A stretch of 64,000 nucleotides of DNA from Spiribacter sp. 1M189 (GCF_040838345.1 NZ_JBAKFF010000001.1:1364001-1428000), one strand, 5' to 3'; positions 10,384-20,192 are shown, counted from the stretch's first letter. Translations and numbers: made by a program. Notes: a model not told the origin generated them from the sequence alone.

Positions 10384-10956
10384 ATGACGGATTCACTCGC
10401 GAAAACGCTCAACGCCCTTGGTCTGCTGGCCATAACGACCGTGCTGACCTTTGCGTTTGCCGACCAGCTCGTCAAGGACGACCTGCCCTGCCCGCTCTGC
10501 CTGCTGCAGCGTGCCGGCTTCGCGCTCGCTGGCTTTGGTCTGGCACTGAATCTCTTCCAGGGGCAGCGCGCCCGGCACTTCGCCCTTGTCATTCTGGGTG
10601 CGGCGACCGGGTTCATGGTCTCGGTAAGGCAGATCTTTTTGCACATCGCACCGACCTCGCCGTACGGATCGGGCTACGGTGACACGTTCATGGGGCTGCA
10701 CTTCTACACCTGGGCAGCGCTTTTGTTCGGGGTTATTATCATCGGCTCGGCGCTGATGATGATCTTTGACAACGGCTACAAGGCCGATGGCACGGATCGG
10801 GCCCGCAACACGGTGCGGCCGACCGGCCTCGCCCTGTTTGCATTCGGTGCTTTCAGCCTGCTGGTCATCGCCAATGCCGGCTCCACGCTGCTCGAGTGCG
10901 AGCTGGGGCTCTGCGCTGATAACCCGACCGCCTACGAGATGCTCGAAAACTCATAG
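10384..10956 (+). CDS. dsbB: Disulfide bond formation protein B family
   Basis: Membrane quinone reductase that reoxidises DsbA-type thiol oxidases. 190 residues with about five hydrophobic segments. The redox pair CPLC is at residues 36-39 (DLPCPLCLLQRAG). A second pair, C172 and C177, sits near the C terminus (LLECELGLC) rather than in the loop before the last helix as in E. coli DsbB. It is 9 bases after the DUF5993-like gene and 43 bases before cydA, so electrons taken into the quinone pool could pass to the adjacent bd oxidase (inference). A DsbI-like role is possible. Confidence 0.88.
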   Translation: MTDSLAKTLNALGLLAITTVLTFAFADQLVKDDLPCPLCLLQRAGFALAGFGLALNLFQGQRARHFALVILGAATGFMVSVRQIFLHIAPTSPYGSGYGDTFMGLHFYTWAALLFGVIIIGSALMMIFDNGYKADGTDRARNTVRPTGLALFAFGAFSLLVIANAGSTLLECELGLCADNPTAYEMLENS

Positions 10957-10999
10957 CCCGGTCGCACTGAATCCGGGAAGAATGCTGGAGGCTTGAGCC

Positions 11000-12391
11000 A
11001 TGCTGGAACTTGATCCTGTTATTCTTTCCCGGATTCAGTTTGCCTTTACGATCACGTTCCACGTCATCTTCCCGTCGTTCACGATCGGGCTGGCGGCGTG
11101 GTTGACCACGCTCGAAGGCCTCTCGATGGCAACGGGCCGACCGGTATACCGGCGGCTTTTCGATTTCTGGCTCAAGATTTTCGTGGTCGCCTTTGTCATG
11201 GGCGTCGTCTCGGGCATCGTCATGGCATTCCAGTTCGGCACCAACTGGAGCGAACTGGCTGCCCGCACCGGCCCCATTCAGGGCCCCCTGCTCGCCTACG
11301 AATCCTTCACGGCCTTCCTGCTGGAAGCGACCTTCTTCGGCGTCATGCTGTTCGGACGCCATCGGGTACCGCCTTGGTTCTACTTCGTCTCCTGCCTCAT
11401 GGTGGCTTTCGGCACGTCGCTGTCGACCTTCTGGATCCTCGCCAATAACAGCTGGATGCAGGTGCCGGTCGGCTATGCGCTGGAGGGCCAGCAGTTCGTC
11501 CCCACCAGCTGGAGCGCCATTCTCACCAACGAGGTCCTCTGGGTCCGCTTCCCGCACATGCTGCTCGCGGCCTATCTCACCACGGCCTTCTGTGTCGCGG
11601 CGGTGGGTGCCTGGTACGCACTCCGTCGCCTCTACGCGGAGGACAGCCGGGTCATGCTGCGCATGGGGCTGGGACTGGCGGCGCTGCTGATTCCCTTCCA
11701 ACTGGTGATCGGCCACCTCAACGGCGAATACGTCGAGAAACATCAGCCCAGCAAGTTCACGGCCATCGAAGGCCGCTGGGAGACCGAGCAGCCCGCCCGA
11801 CTGCTGCTGCTGGCCTGGCCTGATGAGGCCGCCGAGCGCAACAGCTTCGAGATTGGCGTCCCGGTACTCGGCAGCTTCTTTGACAGCCTGACCTTCGATT
11901 CCAGAGAACCGGGCATCCGGACCGTGGCCGCGGATGAGCGGCCGCCGTTCCTGATTCCGTTTTACGGGTTCCGGGCCATGGTGGGCATGGGGCTGGTCAT
12001 GCTGTTCATCTCCTGGACCGGGTCCGTTCTCGTCAGGCGCCGGCGAATGGATGCCGGTAAGCTGCCACCAAAATGGTTCCTCTGGGCCACCGCGCTGAGC
12101 TTCCCGAGCGGGTTCATCGCCGTGGTCGCCGGCTGGTTCACCGCCGAGGTAGGGCGCCAGCCGTGGGTGGTGTTCGGAGCGCTGCGAACCGCCGATGCGG
12201 TGACGCCGTCGCTGGGGACGGCCACGGCACTGACTTCGCTACTCATCTACATCGGCTTGTACTCGATCATCTTCCCGGCGGGCACCTACTACATTCACCG
12301 GACCATCCAGCGGGGGCCCGGTAACGAGACCGAGGCCGACGAATCCACCGCTGTGAAGGTCCATCGGCGGGTCCTCCCGCTCGGGCAATAA
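11000..12391 (+). CDS. cydA: Cytochrome bd-type quinol oxidase subunit I
   Basis: Heme-carrying subunit of the bd quinol oxidase, which reduces oxygen to water at the inner membrane. 463 residues. It starts MLELDPVILSRIQFAFTITFH with the expected heme histidine, has GHLNGEYVEKHQPSKF of the quinol site, and GRQPWVVFGALRTADAV near the end. The Q loop is short, which places it in the cyanide-insensitive (CIO-like) branch rather than E. coli CydA (inference from length). It is followed by cydB after 38 bases. Confidence 0.94.
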   Translation: MLELDPVILSRIQFAFTITFHVIFPSFTIGLAAWLTTLEGLSMATGRPVYRRLFDFWLKIFVVAFVMGVVSGIVMAFQFGTNWSELAARTGPIQGPLLAYESFTAFLLEATFFGVMLFGRHRVPPWFYFVSCLMVAFGTSLSTFWILANNSWMQVPVGYALEGQQFVPTSWSAILTNEVLWVRFPHMLLAAYLTTAFCVAAVGAWYALRRLYAEDSRVMLRMGLGLAALLIPFQLVIGHLNGEYVEKHQPSKFTAIEGRWETEQPARLLLLAWPDEAAERNSFEIGVPVLGSFFDSLTFDSREPGIRTVAADERPPFLIPFYGFRAMVGMGLVMLFISWTGSVLVRRRRMDAGKLPPKWFLWATALSFPSGFIAVVAGWFTAEVGRQPWVVFGALRTADAVTPSLGTATALTSLLIYIGLYSIIFPAGTYYIHRTIQRGPGNETEADESTAVKVHRRVLPLGQ

Positions 12392-12429
12392 CGCCCTTGC
12401 GACTGACCTGAGAAAAGAGGAACCCGGGT

Positions 12430-13440
12430 TTGGAAACCATCTGGCAATTTGATCTGGTGCATTTCTGGGCGGCCGCCCTGGCCTTTTCGATCCTGATGTA
12501 TGTGCTGCTGGATGGTTTCGATCTGGGCGTCGGAATGCTTTTCGGCATCAGCGGTGACGCCGGTCTGCGCGACCGGATGCTGCGCACCATCGCACCGGTC
12601 TGGGACGGCAATGAGACCTGGCTGGTGGTGATCGGCACCGTGCTGTTCGGTGCCTTCCCGGCGGTCTATGCCATCTTCCTGTCCGCCTTCTACCTGCCTG
12701 TCGCCTTTCTCCTCGGCGCGTTGATCCTGCGCGGCGTCTCCATGGAATTCCGCGGCCGCAGCAGCGTCAGGCGGCGCTGGTTCTGGAACCTCGGCTTCAG
12801 TGGTGGATCCTTCGCCGCGGCATTCGTGCAGGGCGCCGCCGTTGGCGCGCTGGTCAAGGGCATCGACGTCGAAAGCGGGCAGTACGTCGGTGGCCCCTGG
12901 GACTGGCTATCGCCCTTCGCGGTTTTCTGTGGGTTGGGACTGGTGGCCGGCTACGCGCTGCTGGGTGCCAGCTGGCTCGTCATGAAAACCCGCGACGACC
13001 TGCGGGAGTGGAGCTACCACTGGCTGTTGCGCCTGCTCGCGGTCAGCATCGTCTTCATCGCGATCAGCTTTGTCTGGACCCTGCTGGCGCGGCTGAACAT
13101 CACCGATCGCTGGTTTCAGGCGCCGATGCTGCTCATCGTCCCGACGTTATTACTCATTGCGGGCGTGGGAGGGTTACTCTGGAGCTGGCGTCAACGGCTG
13201 GACCGGCTCGCCTACCCGATGGCGGCGCTGATCTTCTTCGCGGCGTTCATCGCGTTCCTGCTCAGTTTCTGGCCCTGGGTACTGCCGGGCGATCTGCGCT
13301 TCGACCAGGCCGCGGCACCGCCCAAATCCCTCGAGTTCCTGTTCTATGGGGCCGGCATGATCGTCCTGCCGATCGTCGTTCTCTACACCGTCGGGGTATA
13401 CTGGATCTTTAGAGGCAAATCCCGGCCGCTGGATGAATGA
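12430..13440 (+). CDS. cydB: Cytochrome bd-type quinol oxidase subunit II
   Basis: Partner of CydA, structural membrane subunit of the bd oxidase. 336 residues, eight or nine hydrophobic segments. The N-terminal motif YVLLDGFDLGVGMLF and the WDGNETWLV segment are diagnostic. Translation starts at TTG 12430, giving METIWQFD; a purine-rich AAAAGAGGAA precedes it and no ATG lies nearby. The stop overlaps the start of the CLC gene in an ATGA. No CydX-like small gene follows. Confidence 0.94.
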   Translation: METIWQFDLVHFWAAALAFSILMYVLLDGFDLGVGMLFGISGDAGLRDRMLRTIAPVWDGNETWLVVIGTVLFGAFPAVYAIFLSAFYLPVAFLLGALILRGVSMEFRGRSSVRRRWFWNLGFSGGSFAAAFVQGAAVGALVKGIDVESGQYVGGPWDWLSPFAVFCGLGLVAGYALLGASWLVMKTRDDLREWSYHWLLRLLAVSIVFIAISFVWTLLARLNITDRWFQAPMLLIVPTLLLIAGVGGLLWSWRQRLDRLAYPMAALIFFAAFIAFLLSFWPWVLPGDLRFDQAAAPPKSLEFLFYGAGMIVLPIVVLYTVGVYWIFRGKSRPLDE

Positions 13441-14720
13441 ACCCCCGATCCTGGCGATTCTATCTGGCCGCCGCCCTGGTCGGCGCACTGGCTGGCCTGA
13501 TCGGTGCGGCGTTTCACGCCATGCTCGATCTCGCGGTCAGCGAGCGGCCGGCCCTCGAACATTGGCTTGACACCCTCCCCGTCCCGTCATGGCTGTCACT
13601 CATGCTGCTCTGTGCGCTCATGCTGATGGGCGCACTATGGCTGGTCCTGCGTTTCGCCCCCGAGACCGCCGGTAGCGGTATTCAGGAAGTCGAGGCCATC
13701 CTCGGAACACACCGCCGCCTGCGCTGGCACCGGGTGTTGCCGGTCAAATTCACGGGTGGACTGCTGGCCGTCGGCTCGGGCCTGGCCCTGGGCCGCGAAG
13801 GCCCGACCATTCACGCGGGCGCCGCCTTCGGCCAGATGATCAGCGACTGGCTGGGGCGCGACCGCGCCGAGGCGCGTGCCCTGATCGCCGCCGGGGCCGG
13901 GGCCGGCCTGGCCGCCGCGTTCAACGCCCCGCTCGCGGCCATCATCTTTGTCACCGAAGAATTACGCGAGGAGTTCGACTACCGCTTCACCACGCTGCAG
14001 GCCGTTACCCTGGCCAGTTGTCTGGCGGTCATCGTCAGCGGCGCACTGATGGGGCAGGGGCCCCAGTTGCCGATTCCCCTCGCGGACGCCGGTCCGGTGC
14101 CCGTGGAGGCCCTACCGCTGTTCCTGATCCTCGGCGTGGTGGTGGGCATGATCGGCGTGTTGTTCAATCGTCTGCTCCTCGCCGGTGTGCGTTCCGTTCG
14201 TGCCCTGCCCACGAGCCGGCATTACCTGCTGGTCGGCGGAGTCGGCCTGGCTCTTGGTCTGCTGCTGTCGTATCTGCCCTCGGTGGTTGGCGAGGGGGAC
14301 ACGCTGGTCGCGACGCTGCTCCGGGATCAAACGGCCCTGCTGATCCTGGTCGGACTGCTGACGCTGCGCCTGATCACTACGGTCACCAGCTACAGCCTCG
14401 GGCTACCCGGCGGCATCTTCGCGCCCATGCTCGCGCTGGGCACACTGATCGGGGCGGCTTTCGCGGGCTTGATCGGCATTGTCGCGCCCGCCCTCGACCT
14501 CGCACCAACCTTCTTCGCCGTGGCCGCAATGGGGGCGCTTTTCGCCGCCACCGTGCGGGCGCCGCTGACGGGTATCGTGCTGGTCATCGAGCTCACGGGG
14601 GATGTCGCCCTGGCGCTGCCCATCATCGTGGCCTGCCTCACCGCCACGTTCACGGCACAGGCGATGGGCGGCCGACCGATCTATAGCGAACTCCGGGCGT
14701 TGAACTCGAACGCGGGCTGA
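13437..14720 (+). CDS. CLC family chloride channel/transporter
   Basis: Membrane protein of the CLC family, probably an H+/Cl- exchanger or anion channel. 427 residues with the three filter motifs: GSGIQ near residue 80, GREGPT with the gating glutamate near residue 120, and GIFAPMLALG near residue 325. The fourth residue of the first motif is kept but P is replaced by Q. It lacks cytoplasmic CBS domains. Its start overlaps cydB by four bases, so it is probably translated with the bd oxidase. A charge-balancing role in acid or salt stress is a guess. Confidence 0.9.
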   Translation: MNPRSWRFYLAAALVGALAGLIGAAFHAMLDLAVSERPALEHWLDTLPVPSWLSLMLLCALMLMGALWLVLRFAPETAGSGIQEVEAILGTHRRLRWHRVLPVKFTGGLLAVGSGLALGREGPTIHAGAAFGQMISDWLGRDRAEARALIAAGAGAGLAAAFNAPLAAIIFVTEELREEFDYRFTTLQAVTLASCLAVIVSGALMGQGPQLPIPLADAGPVPVEALPLFLILGVVVGMIGVLFNRLLLAGVRSVRALPTSRHYLLVGGVGLALGLLLSYLPSVVGEGDTLVATLLRDQTALLILVGLLTLRLITTVTSYSLGLPGGIFAPMLALGTLIGAAFAGLIGIVAPALDLAPTFFAVAAMGALFAATVRAPLTGIVLVIELTGDVALALPIIVACLTATFTAQAMGGRPIYSELRALNSNAG

Positions 14721-14761
14721 TAGACTACCCGCCGTCGGCACGTTGCAACGAGGAGCCTCCC

Positions 14762-15718
14762 ATGGCCTATCGCCTCGGGGTCGTCATGGACCCCATCGAG
14801 GGCATTACCCCGTACAAGGACACCACGCTGGCGATGTTGCTGGAAGCCCAGCGACGCGGCTGGGAGATCCGCTATCTGACGCTGGCCGATCTCTCGCTGC
14901 GGGATGGCACGGCCTATGGCGATGGCGCGTTGCTCGAGGTTCGCGACGACAACCATGACTGGTTCAGCCTCGGCGAACGCGACGAGGAGCCGCTCGAGAA
15001 CCTCGATGCCATTCTCATGCGCAAGGACCCGCCGGTGGACAGCGCCTATGTCTACGCCACCCATATCCTCGAGGTCGCCGAGCGCGCCGGCGTGCTGGTG
15101 GTCAACCGACCACGGGGCCTGCGCGATGTGCAGGAGAAGCTGTCCATCGCGCACTTCCCGCAGTGCTGCACGCCCACTGTTGTGGAAATGAAGGCCGAGC
15201 CATTGAAGGCCTTCATCAATGCCCAGGAACGCGCGGTGCTCAAACCGCTGCACGGCATGGGGGGCGAGGCCATATTCGTGGTGCACGCCGGTGATCCCAA
15301 TACCAGCGTGATCATCGAGCAGCTCTCCGAGCGCGGCACGCGTTACGTGATGGCGCAGCGCTATCTGCCCGAGATCAGCGACGGCGACCGGCGCATCCTG
15401 GTGATCGATGGTCAGCCCGTGGACTTCGCCCTGGCCCGGCTGCCCGCCGCCGGGGAGAGCCGTGGCAACCTCGCGGCCGGTGGACGTGGTGTCGCCCGCC
15501 CCCTCACCGAGCGTGAGCACTGGATCGTCGAGCAGGTTCGCCCCCTGCTCGCGGAGCACGGCATCCTCTTCGCCGGTCTCGACGTGATTGGCGGCTACCT
15601 CACCGAGGTCAATGTCACCAGCCCGACCTGTGTGCGCGAAATCGACGCCCAGCAGGGGACGAACATCGCCGCGGAGCTTTTCACGGTGATCGAACACCGG
15701 CTCATGGGACGCCCCTGA
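14762..15718 (+). CDS. gshB: Glutathione synthetase
   Basis: Joins gamma-glutamylcysteine and glycine with ATP to make glutathione. 318 residues. It begins MAYRLGVVMDPIEGITPYKDTT, a hallmark of GshB, and has the ATP-grasp elements RKDPPVD, LKPLHGMGGEAIF and the C-terminal EVNVTSPTC(V)REI magnesium-site strand. It leads a tightly packed block (gshB, tonB-like, ruvX, pyrR, pyrB) of the type seen in Pseudomonas, where an algH/yqgE gene usually stands between the TonB-like gene and ruvX. That gene is absent here. Confidence 0.96.
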   Translation: MAYRLGVVMDPIEGITPYKDTTLAMLLEAQRRGWEIRYLTLADLSLRDGTAYGDGALLEVRDDNHDWFSLGERDEEPLENLDAILMRKDPPVDSAYVYATHILEVAERAGVLVVNRPRGLRDVQEKLSIAHFPQCCTPTVVEMKAEPLKAFINAQERAVLKPLHGMGGEAIFVVHAGDPNTSVIIEQLSERGTRYVMAQRYLPEISDGDRRILVIDGQPVDFALARLPAAGESRGNLAAGGRGVARPLTEREHWIVEQVRPLLAEHGILFAGLDVIGGYLTEVNVTSPTCVREIDAQQGTNIAAELFTVIEHRLMGRP

Positions 15719-15724
15719 TCCAGC

Positions 15725-16309
15725 ATGGACGATGCCACCCTCGCCCGCGATCGTCTGCTCATGGCGATCCTACTGTCGGTGGTGGTGCATATTCTGGTGT
15801 TGTTCGGGCCGTTGGGGCCGGGCAGCCTATCGAAACCCCGGATGAGCGCCGAGATGCCGCTCACCCTCGAGCTGCAGCGCTCGACCCCGCAACGCAGTCA
15901 ACCCATGCGCCTGGTCACCGGCACAGCGCCCGACGCCTGGCAGACGATTGACGAACCACCCCGCGAGCACCAGCGGCATATCGACGGGACGACGCGTGAC
16001 GAGCCAGCCGCACGGTATCTTCGCGAGTGGATCCTGCAGGCCGAGGCCGTGGGCAATCAGGCCTATCCACCGGCCCTGATCGAAGCGGATATCAGGGGTC
16101 GTGTTGTCATGGCGGTGACGCTCAATGCCGACGGCGAGATTCTCGCCACGAGGATGCTTGGGGACGGAGGGCAGCCTATCCTGCAACAAGCCGCGCGGCG
16201 CCTCGTCGAGGCCGCTGCGCCGTTCCCGGCGATACCGCCAGCCGTGCTGCAGGGTCGCGATGAGCTCGTCATCACGCGCACCTGGTCATTTGGGGAAACC
16301 ACGCCATGA
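15725..16309 (+). CDS. TonB family energy-transducing protein
   Basis: Resembles TonB, the periplasm-spanning link that passes proton-motive energy to outer membrane transporters. 194 residues: one N-terminal membrane segment (about 11-32), a short charged linker, and a C-terminal TonB domain (about 105-194) with NQAYPPALIEADIRGRVVMA and LNADGEI. The linker is short and not the Pro-Glu/Pro-Lys type of canonical TonB. It lies between gshB and ruvX as in related genomes; no exbB/exbD is nearby. Confidence 0.82.
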   Translation: MDDATLARDRLLMAILLSVVVHILVLFGPLGPGSLSKPRMSAEMPLTLELQRSTPQRSQPMRLVTGTAPDAWQTIDEPPREHQRHIDGTTRDEPAARYLREWILQAEAVGNQAYPPALIEADIRGRVVMAVTLNADGEILATRMLGDGGQPILQQAARRLVEAAAPFPAIPPAVLQGRDELVITRTWSFGETTP

Positions 16310-16719
16310 GCAAAGACGCCACCTACCTCGGCTTCGATGCCGGAGAGAAACGATTGGGGGTGGCCATCGGGCAGTCGATCACCGGCCAGGCCCGTGCGCT
16401 GGCTGTTCTGCCATGCCGCGCCGGCCGCCCGGACTGGTCGGCGGTGCAAGCCGTTGTTGACGATTGGCGCCCGGCGGCGCTGATCGTCGGTATCCCTCGC
16501 CATGCCGACGGCAGCGCCTCGGACAGCACGCGTCTTGCCGAACGCTTCGCGGGAGAGCTGGCCCGGCGCACCGGGGTCAGCGTCCATCGCATCGACGAGC
16601 AGCTCTCGAGCCATGCCGCCGAGGCCGCCCTGCATGAGCGCGGCGCGAGGGCGGACGTGATCGATGCCGAGGCGGCGCGTATCATTCTCGAAACCTGGAT
16701 AAGCGAGCAGCCCCCGTGA
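16306..16719 (+). CDS. ruvX: Holliday junction resolvase-like RuvX/YqgF
   Basis: RNase H-fold nuclease linked to processing of the 5' end of 16S rRNA and to Holliday junction resolution. 137 residues, the family size. It shows the first acidic motif FDAGEKRLGVAIG, the central VGIPRHADGSAS, the DEQLSS strand and a late catalytic Asp in DVIDAEAA. It overlaps the TonB-like gene by four bases upstream and pyrR by four bases downstream. Confidence 0.94.
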   Translation: MSKDATYLGFDAGEKRLGVAIGQSITGQARALAVLPCRAGRPDWSAVQAVVDDWRPAALIVGIPRHADGSASDSTRLAERFAGELARRTGVSVHRIDEQLSSHAAEAALHERGARADVIDAEAARIILETWISEQPP

Positions 16720-17228
16720 CGAGAGAATTGCCTGATATCGAACCGCTGCTGGCCAAGCTCACCGAGCAGGTGGCCACCCTGCTGTCGGCCGAGGGCCGGG
16801 AGCGCTGCGCGCTGGTGGGGATCCACCAGGGCGGCGCGTGGCTGGCACAGCACCTGCAGGCGCGCCTCGAACTACCCGGCGAGCCCGGCGCGGTGGACAT
16901 CGCGTTCTACCGCGATGACCTGGCCCGTGGCGGCCTGCAGGCCGAGGTCCGGCCTACCCGAATGCCCATCGATATCGAGGACCGTGTCATCGTCCTGGTG
17001 GACGACATCCTCTACACCGGCCGGACCATTCGGGCGGCGCTTAACGAAATCTTCGACTACGGGCGCCCCGCCGCCGTGCGTCTCGCCGTCCTGCTGGATC
17101 GACCGGGACGCGAACTGCCCATCCAGGCCGATATCGCCGCCCACTACATCGATCTGCCACCGCGGCAGCGGGTCAAGCTGCGCGGCCCCGACCCCCTGCA
17201 TCTGGTCATTGAGGAGGCCCATTCATGA
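16716..17228 (+). CDS. pyrR: PyrR, uracil phosphoribosyltransferase / pyr regulator homologue
   Basis: Phosphoribosyltransferase-fold protein. In Bacillus it binds pyr mRNA, and in many proteobacteria it acts as a UPRTase or unknown regulator. 170 residues with the PRPP loop [17 protein letters not shown] at about residues 88-104 and the DRPGRELP segment of PyrR. It overlaps ruvX and pyrB by four bases each. I saw no PyrR-binding hairpin before it, so attenuation through this protein is not shown by the sequence. Confidence 0.93.
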   Translation: MTRELPDIEPLLAKLTEQVATLLSAEGRERCALVGIHQGGAWLAQHLQARLELPGEPGAVDIAFYRDDLARGGLQAEVRPTRMPIDIEDRVIVLVDDILYTGRTIRAALNEIFDYGRPAAVRLAVLLDRPGRELPIQADIAAHYIDLPPRQRVKLRGPDPLHLVIEEAHS

Positions 17229-18193
17229 GCGTCCAGCTGGATGACCAGGGGCGGCTGCGGCATTTTCTCACCACCGAGGGTCTCGATCCGCGGCTGCTCA
17301 CGCGCATCCTGGATACCGCCGAGTCGTTTGCCGGTGTGATCGGCAAATCGGTCAAGAAGGTCCCGCTACTGCGCGGCCGGACCGTGATCAATCTGTTCTT
17401 CGAGTCGAGCACACGCACACGGACCACCTTTGAACTGGCGGCCAAACGCCTGTCCGCCGACGTGCTCAACGTCGCGGTGGACACGACGACAACAAAAGGC
17501 GAAAGCCTGCTGGACATGCTCCGCAACCTGCAGGCAATGCAGGCCGACATGTTCGTGATCCGCCACAACCAGAGCGGAGCGGCGGAGTACTTCGCCCGCC
17601 ACGTCGACCCGGGCGTGGCGGTACTGAACGCCGGCGACGGCTGGCATGCCCATCCCACCCAGGCCATGCTCGATGCCTTCACCATCCGTCGCCATAAGGG
17701 CCCGTTCGAGCAACTGCGCATCGCCATCGTCGGTGACATCCGCCATTCGCGGGTGGCGCGCTCCCAGATCCATGCCTTCAATGGACTGGGCGCCGGCGAA
17801 GTACGCGTCATCGCACCCAACACGCTGCTGCCCTCGGACGTGGACACCCTGGGTGTGCAGGTCTATAACGACCTCAGCGCCGGGCTGCGCGATGTGGACG
17901 TGGTCATCGCCCTGCGCCTGCAGCATGAGCGCATGCAGGGGGCGCTCCTGCCGGGCGAATCGGAGTACTTCCGGCACTACGGGCTGACCGAATCCCGCCT
18001 GGCCAGCGCACATCTCGAGGCCATCGTAATGCATCCCGGACCCATTAACCGCGGCGTGGAGATCGATTCTGCCCTGGCCGACGGCCCGCGCTCGGTCATC
18101 CTCGATCAGGTGACCAACGGCATCGCCGTGCGCATGGCGGTCATGACCATGGTGCTCGGTGTCCAGGCGGACACGGCACGGGAGGTCTCATGA
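17225..18193 (+). CDS. pyrB: Aspartate carbamoyltransferase catalytic subunit
   Basis: Condenses carbamoyl phosphate with aspartate, the first committed step of pyrimidine synthesis. 322 residues. It carries the carbamoyl-phosphate motif [33 protein letters not shown] and [10 protein letters not shown]. No pyrI regulatory gene is near. As in Pseudomonas-type ATCases it is followed, with a four-base overlap, by an inactive dihydroorotase homologue, which in that class is needed as a structural partner in a dodecamer. Confidence 0.96.
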   Translation: MSVQLDDQGRLRHFLTTEGLDPRLLTRILDTAESFAGVIGKSVKKVPLLRGRTVINLFFESSTRTRTTFELAAKRLSADVLNVAVDTTTTKGESLLDMLRNLQAMQADMFVIRHNQSGAAEYFARHVDPGVAVLNAGDGWHAHPTQAMLDAFTIRRHKGPFEQLRIAIVGDIRHSRVARSQIHAFNGLGAGEVRVIAPNTLLPSDVDTLGVQVYNDLSAGLRDVDVVIALRLQHERMQGALLPGESEYFRHYGLTESRLASAHLEAIVMHPGPINRGVEIDSALADGPRSVILDQVTNGIAVRMAVMTMVLGVQADTAREVS

Positions 18194-19473
18194 GTCGGAT
18201 CCTCATCGTCAACGGTCGCCTGATCGATCCCGCCAGCGGCTTTGATGAAACCGGGGACGTCGCCGTCGCCGATGGACGCATCGTCCGGCTCGGGGGACAG
18301 ATCGAGGACTTCACGCCGGATCAGCGCATCGACGCCAGCGGCCAATGGGTCATCCCCGGGCTGATCGACCTCAGCGCACGCCTGCGCGAACCGGGCGCCA
18401 CCCGCAAGGCCGACATCACCAGCGAGAGCCGAGCGGCGGCGGCAGCCGGCATCACCACCCTGGTCATGCCACCGGACACCGCGCCGGTCATGGATACACC
18501 CTCCGTTGTGGAGCTGGTGACGCATCGGGCCGATGCCGCCGGCGCCGCCCGGGTGGTGCCGCTGGGTGCGCTGACGCAGAAACTGGCCGGCGAGCAGCTC
18601 TCCGGCATGGCGGGCCTGGCCGCCGCCGGATGCCCCGCGCTGTCCGACGGCAACCGGCCGATCCGGGATTCGCTGGTACTGCGGCGGGCGCTGGAATACG
18701 CCAGCACTTTCTCCCTGCCCTGTCTGCTCACACCGGTGGACTCGAGCCTGGCCCAGGGCTGCCTGAACGAGGGTCCGACGGCCACCCGGCTGGGCCTGCC
18801 CGGGATTCCCGCCGCGGCCGAAACCGCCGGGCTCGGCCGACAACTCGCGGTTGCCGGTGCCACCCAGGCCCGAGTCCACTTCGGACGGCTCTCCAGTGCT
18901 GATGGCGCGCGGCTGCTCACCACCGCGCTTGGCGAGAATCGCAAGCTGACGGCGGATGTGGCTATCCATCACCTGTTTCTGACCGATCAGGATGCGATGG
19001 AATACGACACGCGATTCCATCTGGAGCCGCCGCTGAGAGACATTATCGATCGAGAGGCCCTGCGGCAGGCCGTGGCCGACCGAGTGATCCGCATCATCTG
19101 CTCCGACCATCAGCCCCATGACCAGGATGCCAAGGATGGGCCGTTCGCCAGCACCGCACCCGGCGCCAGCGGCCTCGACACACTGCTGGCGCTGGTGCTG
19201 CGACTGGTCGAAGAGGAGGTGCTCCCACTGCATCGGGCACTGGCGACAGTGACCCTGGAGCCGGCCCGACTGCTGGGACTGGAGGGTGGCCGCCTTGATG
19301 AGGGCGCCGCCGCCGATCTGGTCGTTGTGGACCCGGTTGACCCGTGGTTCTGCAGCGAGGAGCGCCTGCGCAGCCGCGGCCTTAACTCCCCATTCCTCGG
19401 CTGGGAGTTCAGCGCCCGCGCCACGCATACCCTCGTGGCCGGACGGCTGGTCCATCAACCCGACGGCCCATGA
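18190..19473 (+). CDS. pyrC': Dihydroorotase-like protein lacking the metal-binding HxH (PyrC')
   Basis: Amidohydrolase-fold protein of the dihydroorotase family, 427 residues. At residues 60-66 the canonical DxHxHLR is replaced by DLSARLR, so both first-site metal histidines are lost (His62 to Ser, His64 to Arg). Later motifs are partly kept: IHHLFL, LEPPLRD and CSDHQPH. This matches the pseudo-dihydroorotase PyrC' that assembles with PyrB in Pseudomonas-type ATCase. It is therefore probably structural, and an active PyrC should exist elsewhere. It overlaps pyrB and the next gene by four bases each. Confidence 0.9.
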   Translation: MSRILIVNGRLIDPASGFDETGDVAVADGRIVRLGGQIEDFTPDQRIDASGQWVIPGLIDLSARLREPGATRKADITSESRAAAAAGITTLVMPPDTAPVMDTPSVVELVTHRADAAGAARVVPLGALTQKLAGEQLSGMAGLAAAGCPALSDGNRPIRDSLVLRRALEYASTFSLPCLLTPVDSSLAQGCLNEGPTATRLGLPGIPAAAETAGLGRQLAVAGATQARVHFGRLSSADGARLLTTALGENRKLTADVAIHHLFLTDQDAMEYDTRFHLEPPLRDIIDREALRQAVADRVIRIICSDHQPHDQDAKDGPFASTAPGASGLDTLLALVLRLVEEEVLPLHRALATVTLEPARLLGLEGGRLDEGAAADLVVVDPVDPWFCSEERLRSRGLNSPFLGWEFSARATHTLVAGRLVHQPDGP

Positions 19474-20168
19474 AACCCGACCGCCTGATCGACGCGACAC
19501 CGGTCATGGACGACTGGTGGCTCCTGCGGATTGGCTGGAATGCCGCCGCACCCGCGCCGGGCCAGTGGCTGTGGCTGGAGCTGGCGGGCCGACGCTGCTG
19601 TCTGCCAGTCCGTGATGCCGACGAGAGCGAAGGCTGGGTCGCCGGCATCCTGCCCCAGGGCTGCTTGCCCGCAAACATCGGGCCAGGTACCCCCGTCGTG
19701 GTCTCCGCTCTACAGGGCGAACCCATCGTGCCCGCATCCGCCGAGCGCCTGCTGGTGCTCGGCGAGGATCTCGGCATCGGCCCCGCCATGGCACTTGCCG
19801 AGCGCTATTCAGATCAGGTTCGCCTGCTGTTGCTGGGCGGGCATTACGGCCTGCCGGCCCGACTGATACCCTCGCGCTTTTTCATCCCCGCGCTCGCCGA
19901 CAGCGCAATCGCCGGCATCGGCAGCCTGGAACAGGCCGGTGTGCCCGCCCGCGTCGCGCTCGATGATGACCGACCCGGTGTTTACGAGGGCAGTGTCATG
20001 GATCTGCTCGGCCGCTACCTCAGCGATACCCCCGATGCCGAACGCCAGTCGCTGCGACTGATCGCCTTTGGCCCGTGGGGCGAACTCCATCAATGCCGCC
20101 AGGGGCTCCGCGCCAGCGTCGGCGCGGTGGAGCTGGTGGAACTACCGGGGGTTCAGGAACGCGGTTGA
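19470..20168 (+). CDS. PyrK/ferredoxin-reductase-like protein without iron-sulfur cysteines
   Basis: 232 residues, no firm family. It looks like a reductase of the PyrK/FNR type: a beta-rich first part (about 1-85), then LLVLGEDLGIGPAMALAERY (about 91-110) in the place of the nucleotide-binding GxGxxP, and a late IAFGPWGELHQC resembling the CGP segment. The R-x-Y/P-S flavin motif is not evident, and the C-terminal four-cysteine cluster of PyrK is absent. Its start overlaps pyrC' by four bases, so it is the last gene of the pyr block. No PyrD is adjacent. It may be a degenerate or repurposed electron-transfer subunit; the function is unknown. Confidence 0.6.
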   Translation: MKPDRLIDATPVMDDWWLLRIGWNAAAPAPGQWLWLELAGRRCCLPVRDADESEGWVAGILPQGCLPANIGPGTPVVVSALQGEPIVPASAERLLVLGEDLGIGPAMALAERYSDQVRLLLLGGHYGLPARLIPSRFFIPALADSAIAGIGSLEQAGVPARVALDDDRPGVYEGSVMDLLGRYLSDTPDAERQSLRLIAFGPWGELHQCRQGLRASVGAVELVELPGVQERG

Positions 20169-20192
20169 TGCAGGGATCGCCGTGCGGTGCCC

